The notes below the pieces were generated by a model, which saw only the letters and a program-made list of their open reading frames with translations, did not search any database and was not told the origin of the DNA. This document shows positions 40,366 to 49,425 of a DNA stretch of 64,000 nt, in pieces (positions within the stretch are counted from its first letter, which is position 1; the number at the start of each line of letters is the position of its first letter). Source of the stretch: CAVTJL01 sp963828215 (lineage in GTDB: Bacteria; Pseudomonadota; Alphaproteobacteria; Geminicoccales; Geminicoccaceae). Position numbers and translations under genes: made by a program. The DNA is taken from contig CAWHFO010000057.1 of NCBI GenBank assembly GCA_963828215.1, positions 43,281 through 107,280 of the forward strand, read 5' to 3'.

Positions 40366-41265
40366 CTAGGGACATACACGGTCCCCCGGCGCCTCAGCAA
40401 TGGCGTTCGCGGAACTCGCCAGAAGCGTCGCGGCAAAGTGGCTGGCGACCGTGAGATCGGCACTGGTCCCGGGATTGATCCGACGCCGCTTGAGCCGCCG
40501 GTCCAAGGCCAGGAGCGGCGCGAGCATCCCCTCGGGCGTGTTGGCATCGAGGAGCCGCCGCTCGAGGGGCAGCACCTCCTGCCGCACCGCCTCGGCTACC
40601 TCCGCTCCATGCCGGCGCAGCACGTGCGAGTCGGGATGGCAAGCGAGGAAGCCGAGATAGGTGCCGGCCACCGCCCAGTGCTCGGGCCAGCCGCGCCGGC
40701 GCAGCTCCTCGAGCCGAGGCTGGCCCTGATCGAGCACGTCGACGAAGTCGTGGACGTACTGGAAGGCGATGCGGTCGCGGGGCGCCGCCTCGCGCATCGC
40801 TTCCAGAAGGTCGATCTCGGGCTCGACGGCGACGTCGTGTCGCGCGCTATGTCCGAGCCCGCCCGGAGCGGCGAGGCGGATCGCCCGATAGGCCAGGACC
40901 GCGTCCTCGACCGTCAGGCCGCGCAGCGTGCCTGAGAGCGCGCGCCGCAGTCGGACACCGAGACCGCCGCCGTGGGCGGCCGCGGCGAGCGGCGCCGCCA
41001 GCAGCACGATGCCGAGATTGGTGTTCTGCCCCACGGCGGCGCGGGTCGCGGTGATTGCCTCGAGGATGCGTGCGCCGACGCCGAGTTCTGGTGACGCCAT
41101 CGCCGGGGCGGCCGCGACGGCGCTGCGCTCGAAGTCGACCACCGTCATGCCGTGACCCGCGGCATGAACGTGCACATTGCCCGGCTTCAGCGCCGCGAGC
41201 TCGGCCCGGCAGGCGGCCTCGAACGCCGCCGCCAGCAGTGCGCCCGAAGTCGAGCCGCAGCTCAT
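40366..41265 (-). CDS. CitG/MdcB-like triphosphoribosyl-dephospho-CoA synthase family protein
   Basis: A 299-residue protein with the CitG-type pattern: AALKPGNVHVHAAGHGMTVVDF, VGQNTNLGIVLLAAPLAAA and GGLGHSARHDVA. CitG makes the 2'-(5''-triphosphoribosyl)-dephospho-CoA prosthetic-group precursor from ATP and dephospho-CoA. Relatives in methylotroph clusters probably do analogous phosphoribosyl chemistry for a C1 cofactor. There are no citrate lyase or malonate decarboxylase genes here. It overlaps the RimK-like gene by 4 bases and precedes fae by 50. Confidence 0.82.
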   Translation of the reverse strand: MSCGSTSGALLAAAFEAACRAELAALKPGNVHVHAAGHGMTVVDFERSAVAAAPAMASPELGVGARILEAITATRAAVGQNTNLGIVLLAAPLAAAAHGGGLGVRLRRALSGTLRGLTVEDAVLAYRAIRLAAPGGLGHSARHDVAVEPEIDLLEAMREAAPRDRIAFQYVHDFVDVLDQGQPRLEELRRRGWPEHWAVAGTYLGFLACHPDSHVLRRHGAEVAEAVRQEVLPLERRLLDANTPEGMLAPLLALDRRLKRRRINPGTSADLTVASHFAATLLASSANAIAEAPGDRVCP

Positions 41266-42167
41266 CCGCCCAGCGACCTCCGGCTTTTCAGCAGATCCAC
41301 CAGGTGCGCCGCGAGCCTTGCGCCGATATCCACCTCGGTGACGCTCTGCAGGCCCTGCCAGGCCGGCATGCTGTTGACCTCGAGCACCGTGAGCCGGCCA
41401 TGGGCGTCGTGCATCAGGTCGACTCCGGCATGGCTGGCGCCGACGGCAGAGGCCGCCCTGACGGCGAGCCCGCCGAGCTCGCCGTCGCTGTCGACCGCCT
41501 CGGGCCGACCGCCCTGACGGACATTGGTGATCCAGCTCCTGCCGTGCCGGACCATGGCCGCCACCGCGACCTCACCGACGACGAAGACCCGGTAATCGCA
41601 CCAGCCCGCGTGACGGCCGATGTAGCGCTGCAGATAGAAAACGCCGGCGACCTCCTCGGGTGCAGGCAGATCGGCAGCGGAGCGCAGCAGCCGGAGCCCC
41701 TTGCCCTGGGCGCCGAAGAGCGGCTTGAGGACGAGGGCGTGACCCGCCGCCGCCTCGCGCTCGACGATGGCCTGCGCCGCCGCCGGCCGCTCGGCCACCC
41801 AGGTGGGCGGTGTCGGCAGGCCGGCCCGGGCGAGAAGGAAGGTCGTCATCGCCTTGTCCGTGCAGCGCTCGATGGCCCGCCCGTCGTTGACGACCAGGAC
41901 ACCGCGCTCGGCGAGGGCATGGAGCAGCGACAGGCGGAAGGTCACCTGCTCGAAGCTGCCCGCCGGGATCGAGCGCACGAGGACGGCCGCCGGCAGAGCC
42001 TCGACGGCATCGAGGACGAGATCGCGGGGGGAGCCGTCGATCGCCATGCCGCAGGCGCCGAAGCCGAGCCGCAGCGGACGCAGGCCCTGGGCCCGAAGCG
42101 CGGGTGCCAGCCGCTCCCAGTGCCAGCCGGCAGCACCGAGCACGACGACGGAAGGTGCCTCGCTCAT
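41262..42167 (-). CDS. RimK-family ATP-grasp ligase (MptN-like)
   Basis: A 301-residue RimK-like ligase: CTDKAMTTFLLARAGLPTPP, ATP-binding HALVLKPLFGAQGKGLRLL, DYRVFVVG and VLEVNSMPAWQGLQSV. MptN, of this family, adds glutamate to the H4MPT side chain in methanogens; the poly-glutamate of methylofuran is another possible product. First gene of the minus-strand run leading to fae. The start at 42167 is the only good candidate. Confidence 0.84.
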   Translation of the reverse strand: MSEAPSVVVLGAAGWHWERLAPALRAQGLRPLRLGFGACGMAIDGSPRDLVLDAVEALPAAVLVRSIPAGSFEQVTFRLSLLHALAERGVLVVNDGRAIERCTDKAMTTFLLARAGLPTPPTWVAERPAAAQAIVEREAAAGHALVLKPLFGAQGKGLRLLRSAADLPAPEEVAGVFYLQRYIGRHAGWCDYRVFVVGEVAVAAMVRHGRSWITNVRQGGRPEAVDSDGELGGLAVRAASAVGASHAGVDLMHDAHGRLTVLEVNSMPAWQGLQSVTEVDIGARLAAHLVDLLKSRRSLGG

Positions 42168-42343
42168 CGGCCGAACGCTCCACGCCTCGCGCGAGGCCCG
42201 CCACCGCAGCGAGCGCGGCCGGGCGGGTCATAACGGAAGCTTATGCCTGCCAATGCTCGATACCGAGCCGGCCCTGCGCCACAGTCCAAGCGGCCGGCTC
42301 GCGAAAGGTCGGCTGTCATCGTCGTTCATGGGAGCTGAAGGTC

Positions 42344-42436
42344 ATGCAGGGCAAGAAGGTGGTCTGGCAGGCGCCCCGGGTCGAGTCGACCCCGGTCAGC
42401 ATGGAAGTCACGATGTATCTTCCGGCGAAGGTCTGA
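42344..42436 (+). CDS. pqqA: PQQ precursor peptide PqqA
   Basis: A 30-residue peptide, MQGKKVVWQAPRVESTPVSM continuing with EVTMY at residues 21-25. Glu21 and Tyr25 are the E-x3-Y pair crosslinked by PqqE to begin PQQ. GGAG and GAAGG lie just upstream. Directly followed by pqqB, so the assignment is firm despite the short length. Confidence 0.92.
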   Translation: MQGKKVVWQAPRVESTPVSMEVTMYLPAKV

Positions 42437-42475
42437 CGGTACGCGTGAGATCCGCCGCCGGCGAGGTGACCGGTC

Positions 42476-43402
42476 ATGCGCGTGCGTGTGCTCGGCGCTG
42501 CGGCCGGCGGCGGCTTTCCCCAGTGGAATGCCCATAGCGAAGGCTGCCGCCGGGCCCGCAAGGGCGATCCGACGGCGCTGCGGGCGACCCAGGCCTCGGT
42601 GGCGGTAACGGCCGACGACCGGCGCTGGCTGATCGTCAATGCGAGCCCGGATCTGCGCGAGCAGATCGAGGCCAATCGGCCGCTCCACCCGTGCCACGGA
42701 TTGCGCTCCTCTCCGATCGCAGCGATCGTCCTCACCAATGGCGACGTGGATGCCATCGCCGGGCTCCTGCATCTGCGGGAGGGAACGCCTTTCGCGCTCT
42801 ATGCCCACCGCCGCGTCCACGCCGTGCTGGACCGCAACCCGGTCTTCGAGGTGCTCGACCGTGCCATCGTCCCGCGCCGCGCCCTGATCCCGGACGAGCC
42901 CGTCGATCTCGCCGACGCCACGGGCAACAGCCTGGGCCTGCGGGTCGAGCCTTTTGTCGTTCCGGGCAAGCTGCCGCTCTATCTCGAGCCCGAGGCCGGC
43001 GTCAGCTTCGACACCGCGGCGCTCGACGGCGACAGCCTGGGACTCGAGATCAGCGCCGGCGGGCGGCGGCTCGTCTATCTCGCCAACTGCGCGGCTCTCG
43101 ATCCAAGGGCGCGCAGGCGCGCCGCAGGGGCCGACCTCCTCTTCATGGATGGCACGCTCTGGCGCGACGACGAGATGATCCTTCAGGGTGTGGGCACGAA
43201 GACCGGACGGCGCATGGGCCATCTCAGCATGTCGGGGCCGGACGGCGCGGTCGCTGCCCTGGCCGACGTGCAGGTGGGCCGGCGCATCTTCATTCATATC
43301 AACAACACCAACCCCGCCCTCCTCGCCGACAGCCCGGAGCGCGCCGAGCTCGCGCGCACAGGTTGGGAGGTTGCACGGGACGGGATGGAGATCGATCTTT
43401 GA
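42476..43402 (+). CDS. pqqB: PQQ biosynthesis protein PqqB
   Basis: A 308-residue metallo-beta-lactamase-like protein: VRVLGAAAGGGFPQWNAHS at the start, WLIVNASPDLREQIEA, and FIHINNTNPALLADSPERAE at the end are PqqB signatures. It is an oxygenase that hydroxylates the Glu-Tyr intermediate, with a dinuclear iron/zinc site. Its stop overlaps the TTG start of pqqC. Confidence 0.95.
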   Translation: MRVRVLGAAAGGGFPQWNAHSEGCRRARKGDPTALRATQASVAVTADDRRWLIVNASPDLREQIEANRPLHPCHGLRSSPIAAIVLTNGDVDAIAGLLHLREGTPFALYAHRRVHAVLDRNPVFEVLDRAIVPRRALIPDEPVDLADATGNSLGLRVEPFVVPGKLPLYLEPEAGVSFDTAALDGDSLGLEISAGGRRLVYLANCAALDPRARRRAAGADLLFMDGTLWRDDEMILQGVGTKTGRRMGHLSMSGPDGAVAALADVQVGRRIFIHINNTNPALLADSPERAELARTGWEVARDGMEIDL

Positions 43403-44163
43403 GCGAGAGCCCCTATGTCCGGCTGGGCGATGCCGAGGCGCTCGAGGCGGCGCTGCGTCGGATCGGTGCCGCGCGCTATCACTGGCACCATCCCTTCCAC
43501 AAGCTCCTGCATGCGGGCGAGCTCCACAAGGGCCAGGTCCAGGCCTGGGCGCTCAACCGCTATTACTATCAGAGCCGCATCCCGATGAAGGACGCCGCAC
43601 TCATCGCCCGGGTGAGCGATCCCGTGCTGCGGCGAAGCTGGGCGCAGCGCATCGTCGACCATGACGGTACCCGCGAGGGTCAGGGCGGCATCGCCGCCTG
43701 GATGCGCCTCTGCACCGACCTCGGCCTCGCCCCCGCTTATGTGGCGAGCGAGACCGGCATCCATCCGGTGACCAAATTCGCGGTCGACGCCTATGTCCAG
43801 TTCGTCGCGAGCCGGCCACTGCTCGAGGCGATCGCCTCCTCGCTCACCGAGCTTTTCGCTCCCACCATCATCAAGGACCGCGTCGCCGGCATGCTCGAGG
43901 GCTACGCCTTCATCACCAAGGAGACGCTGGCCTATTTCGAGGCCCGCCTCACCCAGGCGCCGCGCGATGCCGACTTCGCCCTCGCCTATGTCAAGGAGCA
44001 TGCCGACACCGAGGAAAAGCGCCTGGCCGTCTGCAACGCGCTGATCTTCAAGTGCAATGTGCTCTGGTCACAGCTCGACGCGCTTCATTACGGCTACGTG
44101 CTGGGTGGCGCCCTGCCGGCGGATGCCTTCCGGCCGGAGACCGCAGCCGAGGCGGCGGCATGA
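43399..44163 (+). CDS. pqqC: Pyrroloquinoline-quinone synthase PqqC
   Basis: A 254-residue cofactor-free oxidase catalysing the last ring closure and oxidation of PQQ. Conserved YHWHHPFHKLLHAGELHKGQ, WALNRYYYQSRIPMKDA and YVKEHADT are present. It starts at a TTG overlapping the pqqB stop (TTGA), with no better start nearby. Its end overlaps the pqqD ATG. Confidence 0.95.
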   Translation: MSESPYVRLGDAEALEAALRRIGAARYHWHHPFHKLLHAGELHKGQVQAWALNRYYYQSRIPMKDAALIARVSDPVLRRSWAQRIVDHDGTREGQGGIAAWMRLCTDLGLAPAYVASETGIHPVTKFAVDAYVQFVASRPLLEAIASSLTELFAPTIIKDRVAGMLEGYAFITKETLAYFEARLTQAPRDADFALAYVKEHADTEEKRLAVCNALIFKCNVLWSQLDALHYGYVLGGALPADAFRPETAAEAAA

Positions 44164-44462
44164 CCGAGCTGTCGGACACGACCCGCCTCGCCCTTCGCCC
44201 CTGGTGCCGGCTGCGCTTCGATACCGTCCGCGACCGCTGGGTCCTGCTGGCACCCGAGCGCGTGCTGTTCCCCTGCCCGATCTCGGTGGCGATCCTCGAG
44301 CGGCTGAGCGAGGCGCGCACGCTGGCGGGCCTGGTCGACGATCTGGCCCAGTCCTTCGAGGCGCCGCCGGAGACCATCCGGCACGACCTCCTGCCCATGC
44401 TCCTGGATCTCGCCGAGCAGGGCGTGCTCGATCTCGAGCAGATGGAGCCGGCTCATGGCTGA
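44160..44462 (+). CDS. pqqD: PQQ biosynthesis chaperone PqqD
   Basis: A 100-residue winged-helix RiPP recognition element. LRPWCRLRFDTVRDRWVLLA, PERVLFPCPISVAILERL and LLDLAEQGVLDL match PqqD. It binds the PqqA leader and presents it to PqqE. It overlaps pqqC by 4 bases and pqqE by 8. Confidence 0.94.
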   Translation: MTELSDTTRLALRPWCRLRFDTVRDRWVLLAPERVLFPCPISVAILERLSEARTLAGLVDDLAQSFEAPPETIRHDLLPMLLDLAEQGVLDLEQMEPAHG

Positions 44463-45588
44463 CCCCTGGAGCGAGCCGCCTCTCGGCCTCCTGGCCGAGC
44501 TCACCCATCGCTGCCCCCTGCAGTGCCCCTATTGCTCGAACCCCCTGGAGCTCGAGCGGGCGGTCGGCGAGCTCGAGACCCGGGAGTGGCTGCGGGTCTT
44601 CGCAGAGGCCGCCACGCTGGGCGTGCTCCAGCTCCACCTCTCGGGTGGCGAGCCCGCTTTGCGCAGGGATCTGGAGGCGCTGGTCGCCGGCGCGCGCAGC
44701 GAGGGCCTCTATACGAACCTCATCACCTCGGGCGTGACCCTGGACCGGGCACGGATCGAGGCGCTTGCCGCAGCCGGGCTCGATCACGTCCAGCTCTCCT
44801 TCCAGGGCAAGAGCCCGGACCGCGCCGATCGCGTCGGCGGCTTCAAGGGCGGCCACGAGAGAAAGCTTAAGACGGCCCGTGCCGTCCGCGCCGCCGGCCT
44901 GCCGCTCACCGTCAACGCGGTCGTCCACCGCCAGAACATCGACGAGATCGAGGCCATGATCGGCCTCGCCCTCGAGGTCGACGCGCAGCGCATCGAGGTC
45001 GCGCACGTCCAGTACTATGGCTGGGCCCTCGCCAACCGGGCCGCCCTGATGCCGAGCCCCGCCCAGCTCGACGAGGCGACCGGCGTGGTCGAGCGGGCGC
45101 GCCTGGCGCTGCGCGGCCGCCTGATGATCGACTATGTCATCCCGGACTACTATGCCCGGCGCCCCAAGCCCTGCATGGGCGGCTGGGGCCGTACGGTCCT
45201 GAACGTCACGCCCAAGGGCAAGGTCATGCCCTGCCATGCCGCCGGCACCTTCGCCGACCTCGACTTCCCGAGCGTCCGCGAGCGCCCACTGCGCTGGATC
45301 TGGCAGGAATCGCCGGCCTTCCAGCGCTTCCGGGGCACCAGCTGGATGGCCGAGCCCTGTCGCTCCTGCGCGCTCCAGGAGGCCGACTTCGGCGGCTGCC
45401 GCTGCCAGGCGATGGCGCTCACCGGCGATCCGCACGCCACCGATCCGGCCTGCGATCTCTCCCCCCACCATCAGGCCCTGTTCGCGACGGCCGAGACCGA
45501 ATCGGCGATGCCACCGCCGGCCTTCGTCTATCGCCGGCCGCTGCGCGAGCCCCCGGCGTTCCGTCCACCCGTCCTCGTCCAGAGCTAG
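44455..45588 (+). CDS. pqqE: PqqA peptide cyclase PqqE (radical SAM)
   Basis: A 377-residue radical SAM enzyme: CPLQCPYC gives the iron-sulfur cysteines at 20, 24 and 27, LHLSGGEPALRRDLE the SAM site, and the C-terminal SPASM cysteines lie in MPCHAAGTF, CRSCALQEADFGGCRCQA and DPACDLSP. It links Glu and Tyr of PqqA. Last of the pqqABCDE operon; no pqqF protease gene follows, and mobile DNA begins right after. Confidence 0.95.
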   Translation: MADPWSEPPLGLLAELTHRCPLQCPYCSNPLELERAVGELETREWLRVFAEAATLGVLQLHLSGGEPALRRDLEALVAGARSEGLYTNLITSGVTLDRARIEALAAAGLDHVQLSFQGKSPDRADRVGGFKGGHERKLKTARAVRAAGLPLTVNAVVHRQNIDEIEAMIGLALEVDAQRIEVAHVQYYGWALANRAALMPSPAQLDEATGVVERARLALRGRLMIDYVIPDYYARRPKPCMGGWGRTVLNVTPKGKVMPCHAAGTFADLDFPSVRERPLRWIWQESPAFQRFRGTSWMAEPCRSCALQEADFGGCRCQAMALTGDPHATDPACDLSPHHQALFATAETESAMPPPAFVYRRPLREPPAFRPPVLVQS

Positions 45589-45671
45589 CTGTGAGCTTTC
45601 AGCAGGTTGCTCATCCGGCTCCGAGCTGGGAAGCTGAGGTTGTGAAGCATCAGGATCCCAGGGAGAGCCGG

Positions 45672-45769
45672 ATGAACGTCCACAAGAATGCCCGTTTGAC
45701 GCCCAACAGTCGAGCCGAGCTGGTGCGGCGGGTCGAGCGAGGTCAGTCGCCGGGGGTGGCGGCGGCGCT
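45672..45769 (+). pseudogene. IS481-family transposase N-terminal fragment
   Basis: MNVHKNARLTPNSRAELVRR and VERGQSPGVAAA match the start of IS481 transposases. The match stops after about 30 residues where an IS630-type sequence begins in another frame. A broken transposase left by a recombination or insertion next to the pqq operon. Confidence 0.65.
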
Positions 45770-46140
45770 TTCTCCTGCACGGTGTGGACGGCTTGCTGGA
45801 TGAGCCACGCTCTGGCGCGCCGCGCACCCTTCCCGACGCGCGCATCGAGGCGGTGATCGTGCGCACGTTGGAGAGCTTGCCCGAGGGCGCTACCCACTGG
45901 AGCACGCGCGGCATGGCCAAGGCCAGCGGGGTCTCGGCAGCTAGCGTGGGGCGCATCTGGCGAGCCTTCGGCCTGCAGCCACATCGGAGCGAAAGCTTCA
46001 AGCTCTCCACCGATCCCGACTTCGTTGCCAAGGTGCGCGACATTGTCGGCCTCTACATGGCCCCGCCGATCCGCGCGGTGGTCTTGTGCGTCGACGAGAA
46101 AAGCCAAATCCAGGCGCTCGACCGTTCCCAGCCGCTGTTT
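45770..46140 (+). pseudogene. IS630-family transposase internal fragment
   Basis: About 120 residues: DGLLDEPRSGAPRTLPDARI, ATHWSTRGMAKASGVSAASV, RIWRAFGLQPHRSESFKLS and VDEKSQIQALDRSQPLFG, including the second-domain DEKSQIQ motif with one catalytic Asp. The N-terminus and everything after the QPLFG segment are missing; an IS3 inverted repeat begins at 46141. No continuation is visible beyond that IS3 element. Confidence 0.75.
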
Positions 46141-46195
46141 GGAGTGACCCCGCGTGGGTGGACACATCGGCCACTTTCGCGCAAGGTGTCGCCCA

Positions 46196-46552
46196 TGCCC
46201 AGAACACGCCCTCCCCACGCGCCGGAGTTCCGGCGGCAGATGGTCGAGTTGGTCCGGACCGGACGTGATCCGGCGGACCTGGCCCGTGCGTTCGAGCCAT
46301 GATCCGCAGCAGGCGGATCATCCGACCTGCGCAGCAGCGGCGGTCAGCAGACCGCCGAAGGGGGCCCAGGCGATCCGGAACCGGGTCGCCGAGGCCGACC
46401 GGCAGGAAGGTCGCCGGCAGCCCAAGTCGGTCGAGCCGGCGCTTTCGGCGGCCGAACGCGAGGAATTCGTCAGGCTGCGGCGTGAGGTGCGTCAGCTCGA
46501 GCTGGAGCGCGACATTCTCTCTCGAGCCACGGCCCCGCTGGCGTCTTTCTGA
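46196..46552 (+). pseudogene. IS3-family orfA, frameshifted
   Basis: MPRTRPPHAPEFRRQMVELV from 46196 is an IS3 orfA start; its frame ends at 46302. The continuation, IRNRVAEADRQEGRRQPKSV then LSAAEREEFVRLRREVRQLE, is in another frame, ending at 46552. The two halves of the helix-turn-helix and leucine-zipper protein are therefore split by an indel. Confidence 0.7.
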
Positions 46553-46643
46553 CGCCAGCCCTTGCAGGGATGGATGATCGGCCTCCTGGCCGGTCATGGT
46601 TCGCACGGGAGACCGGGGTGCTGCGCTCCGGATCTTCGGGTTC

Positions 46644-47018
46644 ATGAGCGCGAGCCAGGCCGCATTCCCCGTCCTCGTCATGGCGCGTGTCCTCGGCGTC
46701 TCCAAAGCCGGCTTCTACGCGTGGCAGCAGCGGCCGCCATCGGCCCGCGCTCAGGGCGACGCGGTGCTCCTGCAGCGGATCCGCACCATCCACGCCACCT
46801 CGCGGCAGACCTATGGCGCGCGGCGGGTTCATGCCGAGCTGCGCGCGCAGGGTGCGCGCCACAGCTGCAAGCGGATTGCCCGGCTGATGCGCGAGGCCGG
46901 GCTCGCCGGCGCCAGCCGACGCCGCCTGGGCCCGCCACCACCCGCCGCGAGCGCGAGAGCCGCCCGGCCGTTGACCTGGTGCAGCGCGACTTCCGGGCCG
47001 ATGGCCCGAACCGGCTCC
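46644..47018 (+). pseudogene. IS3-family orfB, 5' part
   Basis: MSASQAAFPVLVMARVLGVS, KAGFYAWQQRPPSARA and TYGARRVHAELRAQGA match the start of IS3 orfB. Near 46930 the match moves to another frame (ERESRPAVDLVQRDFRADGP then NRL) and stops at 47018, where IS1595-type sequence begins. The DDE core is absent. Confidence 0.72.
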
Positions 47019-47021
47019 CTC

Positions 47022-47870
47022 GGGCGCCGCGGCGCCCGCTGCCCGGCTTGCGGCTGTCTTGATGTCTATGACTTGCGCACGCGCCAGCGGTTCGAATGCG
47101 CCGCCTGTCATCGCCAGTTCAGCGTCACCTCAGGCACGATCTTCGCCTCGCACAAACTTTCCTTCGTCGATCTCCTGGCCGCGATCTGCCTGGTCGTGAA
47201 TGCGTCCAAGGGCCTCTCGGCCGTCCAGCTCTCCCGTGATCTCGACGTGCAGCACAAGACCGCCTTCGTGCTGATGCACAAGCTGCGCGAGGCCATGGCG
47301 GCGGAGACCCGCGACGTTGTGCTCTTCGGTGCCGTCGAGCTGGACGGTGCCGCATTCGGCGGCCATGTCCGCCCCGCCAACGCACGCGAGGATCGGGTCG
47401 ATCGCCGCCTGCTCGAGCATCGCAGCGACAAACGGCGCGTTGTCGTCGCCCTGCGTCAGCGCGGCGGGCGAACGCTGACCCGAGCCTTCCTGCGCGAGGC
47501 CGAGGGCGTCGGCTTCGCCCGGGAAAGGGCGGCACCCGGCTCGGTCATCTCGGCGGACGAGGTCGCGCACTGGGATCTGCTGATGCCGGGCTTCGCCATG
47601 CGGCGCATCAACCACGCCGAGGCCTACAGCCGCGACGGCGCCCATACCAATCACACCGAGAGCTTCTTCTCGCGGCTCCGGCGTATGATCGGCGGCCAGC
47701 ATCATAGAGTTGGCGCGCAGCATCTCGGTGCCTACGCCGTCCATGCCGCCTGGCTCGAGGATCACCGCGATCAGAGCAATGGCGCCCTTGCCGACCGGTT
47801 GATCGCCCGAGCTCTGGCCGCCCCGGTCAGCCGGGGCTGGAAGGGCTACTGGCAACGACACGCAGCGTGA
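47022..47870 (+). pseudogene. IS1595-family transposase, N-terminally truncated
   Basis: About 280 residues: zinc ribbon CPACGCLDVYDLRTRQRFEC, SVTSGTIFASHKLSFVDLLA, then the ISXO2-like DDE domain (VELDGAAFGGHVRPANARED, VISADEVAHWDLLM, THTNHTESFFSRLRRM-like end). It is joined in frame to IS3 orfB sequence upstream, so the open frame starting at 46596 is a chimera, not a native gene. The usual first 20-40 residues are missing. It could still give a chimeric protein. Confidence 0.72.
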
Positions 47871-48294
47871 CCGCGTCGCCGGGCGCCCAGACGCACATGC
47901 CCTTGCGCTTCTCGACCATCCGGACGAGCCGGCGCCGGCTCGCGTGACGGAGCGCCTGGACCACCTTGAAGACGACCGAGTTCCGTAGCGTCACATCCGC
48001 AACGTCGAGTTCGCGCGCCGCCATCACCCGTTCCGCGAGCTCGCGCGTCGTCAGCTCGCCGTCCATCTCGAGGTGGCGGACGCAAATGTCGGCGATCTCG
48101 CCCTTCTTGAAGAAGCCATGACTGACGAGATAGCGTGCGCGCTGCTTCTCGGGCTCGGTGAACAGCCGAAGGGTGGCGTTGAGATGCGCGAGATCGTGCT
48201 TCGCCTGCGCGATCTGCGCCTCGTACGCCGCGACCCGACCAAGGATGTCGGCACGCATCTCCTTCAGGCACTGGACCACCAGCGGATCGGCCAT
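47827..48294 (-). CDS. Passenger-type hypothetical protein next to the IS1595 transposase
   Basis: A 155-residue protein starting MADPLVVQCLKEMRADILGR. The first half is a coiled coil (VAAYEAQIAQAKHDLAHLNA), the second a winged-helix-like region (LTTRELAERVMAARELD) with a basic end. It overlaps the transposase 3' end by 44 bases convergently. Similar short proteins are common on alphaproteobacterial mobile DNA; a DNA-binding role is plausible but unproven. Confidence 0.6.
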   Translation of the reverse strand: MADPLVVQCLKEMRADILGRVAAYEAQIAQAKHDLAHLNATLRLFTEPEKQRARYLVSHGFFKKGEIADICVRHLEMDGELTTRELAERVMAARELDVADVTLRNSVVFKVVQALRHASRRRLVRMVEKRKGMCVWAPGDAVTLRVVASSPSSPG

Positions 48295-48353
48295 GCGCCA
48301 TTGAACCGCCGGGCCCGCCAACCTGAACAGACCCCGCCTTGGTGCACTTGCTA

Positions 48354-48575
48354 CCTAAGGCCGAGCTGCTCGACCGGCGAAAGTTCAGCTCACAGGCCGA
48401 AGCCCGCATGGCCTGCTTCTCCTATATCGAGGGCTTCTACAACCCCAGACGCCTGCACTCGGCCCTCGGCTATCGCTCACCCATCAGCTACGAGGACCAA
48501 CACAACTCAATGCTCGTCGAGCCTCGATCAACAGAACCCCAAAACCGTCCACCCAAGCGGGGCACTCCAGCCTGA
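48354..48575 (+). pseudogene. IS3-family orfB, 3' part
   Basis: KAELLDRRKFSSQAEARMAC and YIEGFYNPRRLHSALGYRSP are the C-terminal end of IS3 orfB, containing the last part of the integrase domain. It is the other side of the orfB gene interrupted between 47018 and 48354, and it runs into the right inverted repeat. Confidence 0.75.
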
Positions 48576-48593
48576 TGAGTGGGTCGAGAAGTC

Positions 48594-49319
48594 CTATGGT
48601 TCTTCCGGCGGGCCTTTGGCCAACTCGTGCTCGATCCCTGTGACCCTGGAAATCGCCGAGTCGGCGGACCTTGCTGCGCGAAAGTCAACGTATCGGACCC
48701 CGAAGGCGAAGGCTCCGGCGAGAACGCCGCTACCAAGGGTGCAATAGCCGGCAAAGGCCGTGACCCACCCGAAAAGCGCGAGGCCGAGCCAAGTGATGGC
48801 CCACAGAACGGTGCAGGCCAGCGTCGCAGACAGGTAGATCGACCCGGCCGCGAGGAGAGACCCCCATACCCGGCCCAATTGCTCGGCACGGTCGATAACG
48901 AGGCCCAGGCCGATCGGGATGGCAACGATGAAGGTGAGCGTGACGAGGATGCTCGCCAGAATCGTCTCGCTCTGCCAGATACTCGCGATCACGCCGAAGA
49001 CCGTGCCCGCGACCACCAGGGGCAGCAGAGCCAGGAACCTGATGACATGCCCGACGAGCTCGGCCACGCTTTGAGGGTGCGTGAAGTCAGGAAGCCTGTC
49101 CGCCACCAATGTCGCAACCAAGGTAACGACGCTCTGCCAGACATGGTGGAGGAACGTCACCGGCGTGAACGCATAGAGGTCCGTGATCAGCTGTCTCTGG
49201 TATTCTGTTGCCGCCCTGAGCGCCTCCTGCGACAGCAGCAGCTCGAAGGCTCGGCCGATCGCAAGGGTGACCAGGAATATGGCGAGAAGAACGACTTCCC
49301 TGCGGAGGCGCCTACTCAT
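48594..49319 (-). CDS. Hypothetical multi-pass membrane protein
   Basis: A 241-residue protein with about five hydrophobic segments (VVLLAIFLVTLAIGRAF, FLALLPLVVAGTVFGVIASI, ILVTLTFIVAIPIGLGLVI, SATLACTVLWAITWLGLAL, a Gly/Ala-rich fifth) and a hydrophilic C-tail. I do not recognise the family. It lies between the IS3 repeat and the prophage remnant, on the same strand as the tail genes, with visibly lower GC than the C1 genes; it may be cargo of mobile DNA. Confidence 0.6.
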   Translation of the reverse strand: MSRRLRREVVLLAIFLVTLAIGRAFELLLSQEALRAATEYQRQLITDLYAFTPVTFLHHVWQSVVTLVATLVADRLPDFTHPQSVAELVGHVIRFLALLPLVVAGTVFGVIASIWQSETILASILVTLTFIVAIPIGLGLVIDRAEQLGRVWGSLLAAGSIYLSATLACTVLWAITWLGLALFGWVTAFAGYCTLGSGVLAGAFAFGVRYVDFRAARSADSAISRVTGIEHELAKGPPEEP

Positions 49320-49425
49320 GCGATCCCCCCAAGAGGGTCGGCCTCAATATGGCATGACCGCACCCGCGGTAAGAAGTGGCCGCTTCAGCTGGACGGGGCC
49401 GTGGCTTTCCGCTCCACCCATCTTG

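Larger units (their letters stand above)
46141..48568. mobile_element. Disrupted IS3-family element with an internal IS1595-type unit
   Basis: Imperfect inverted repeats bound the unit: GGAGTGACCCCGCGTGGGTG at 46141 and, on the other strand, GGAGTGCCCCGCTTGGGTGG ending at 48568. Inside are remains of IS3 orfA, the two ends of orfB, and, in place of the central catalytic part of orfB, an IS1595-type transposase with a passenger gene on the opposite strand. No clear target duplication is seen at the flanks. Confidence 0.7.

Noticed and set aside
46596..47870. An intact 424-residue transposase
   Set aside because: The first part is IS3 orfB and the second an IS1595 transposase without its N-terminus; it is a chimera across an insertion junction.
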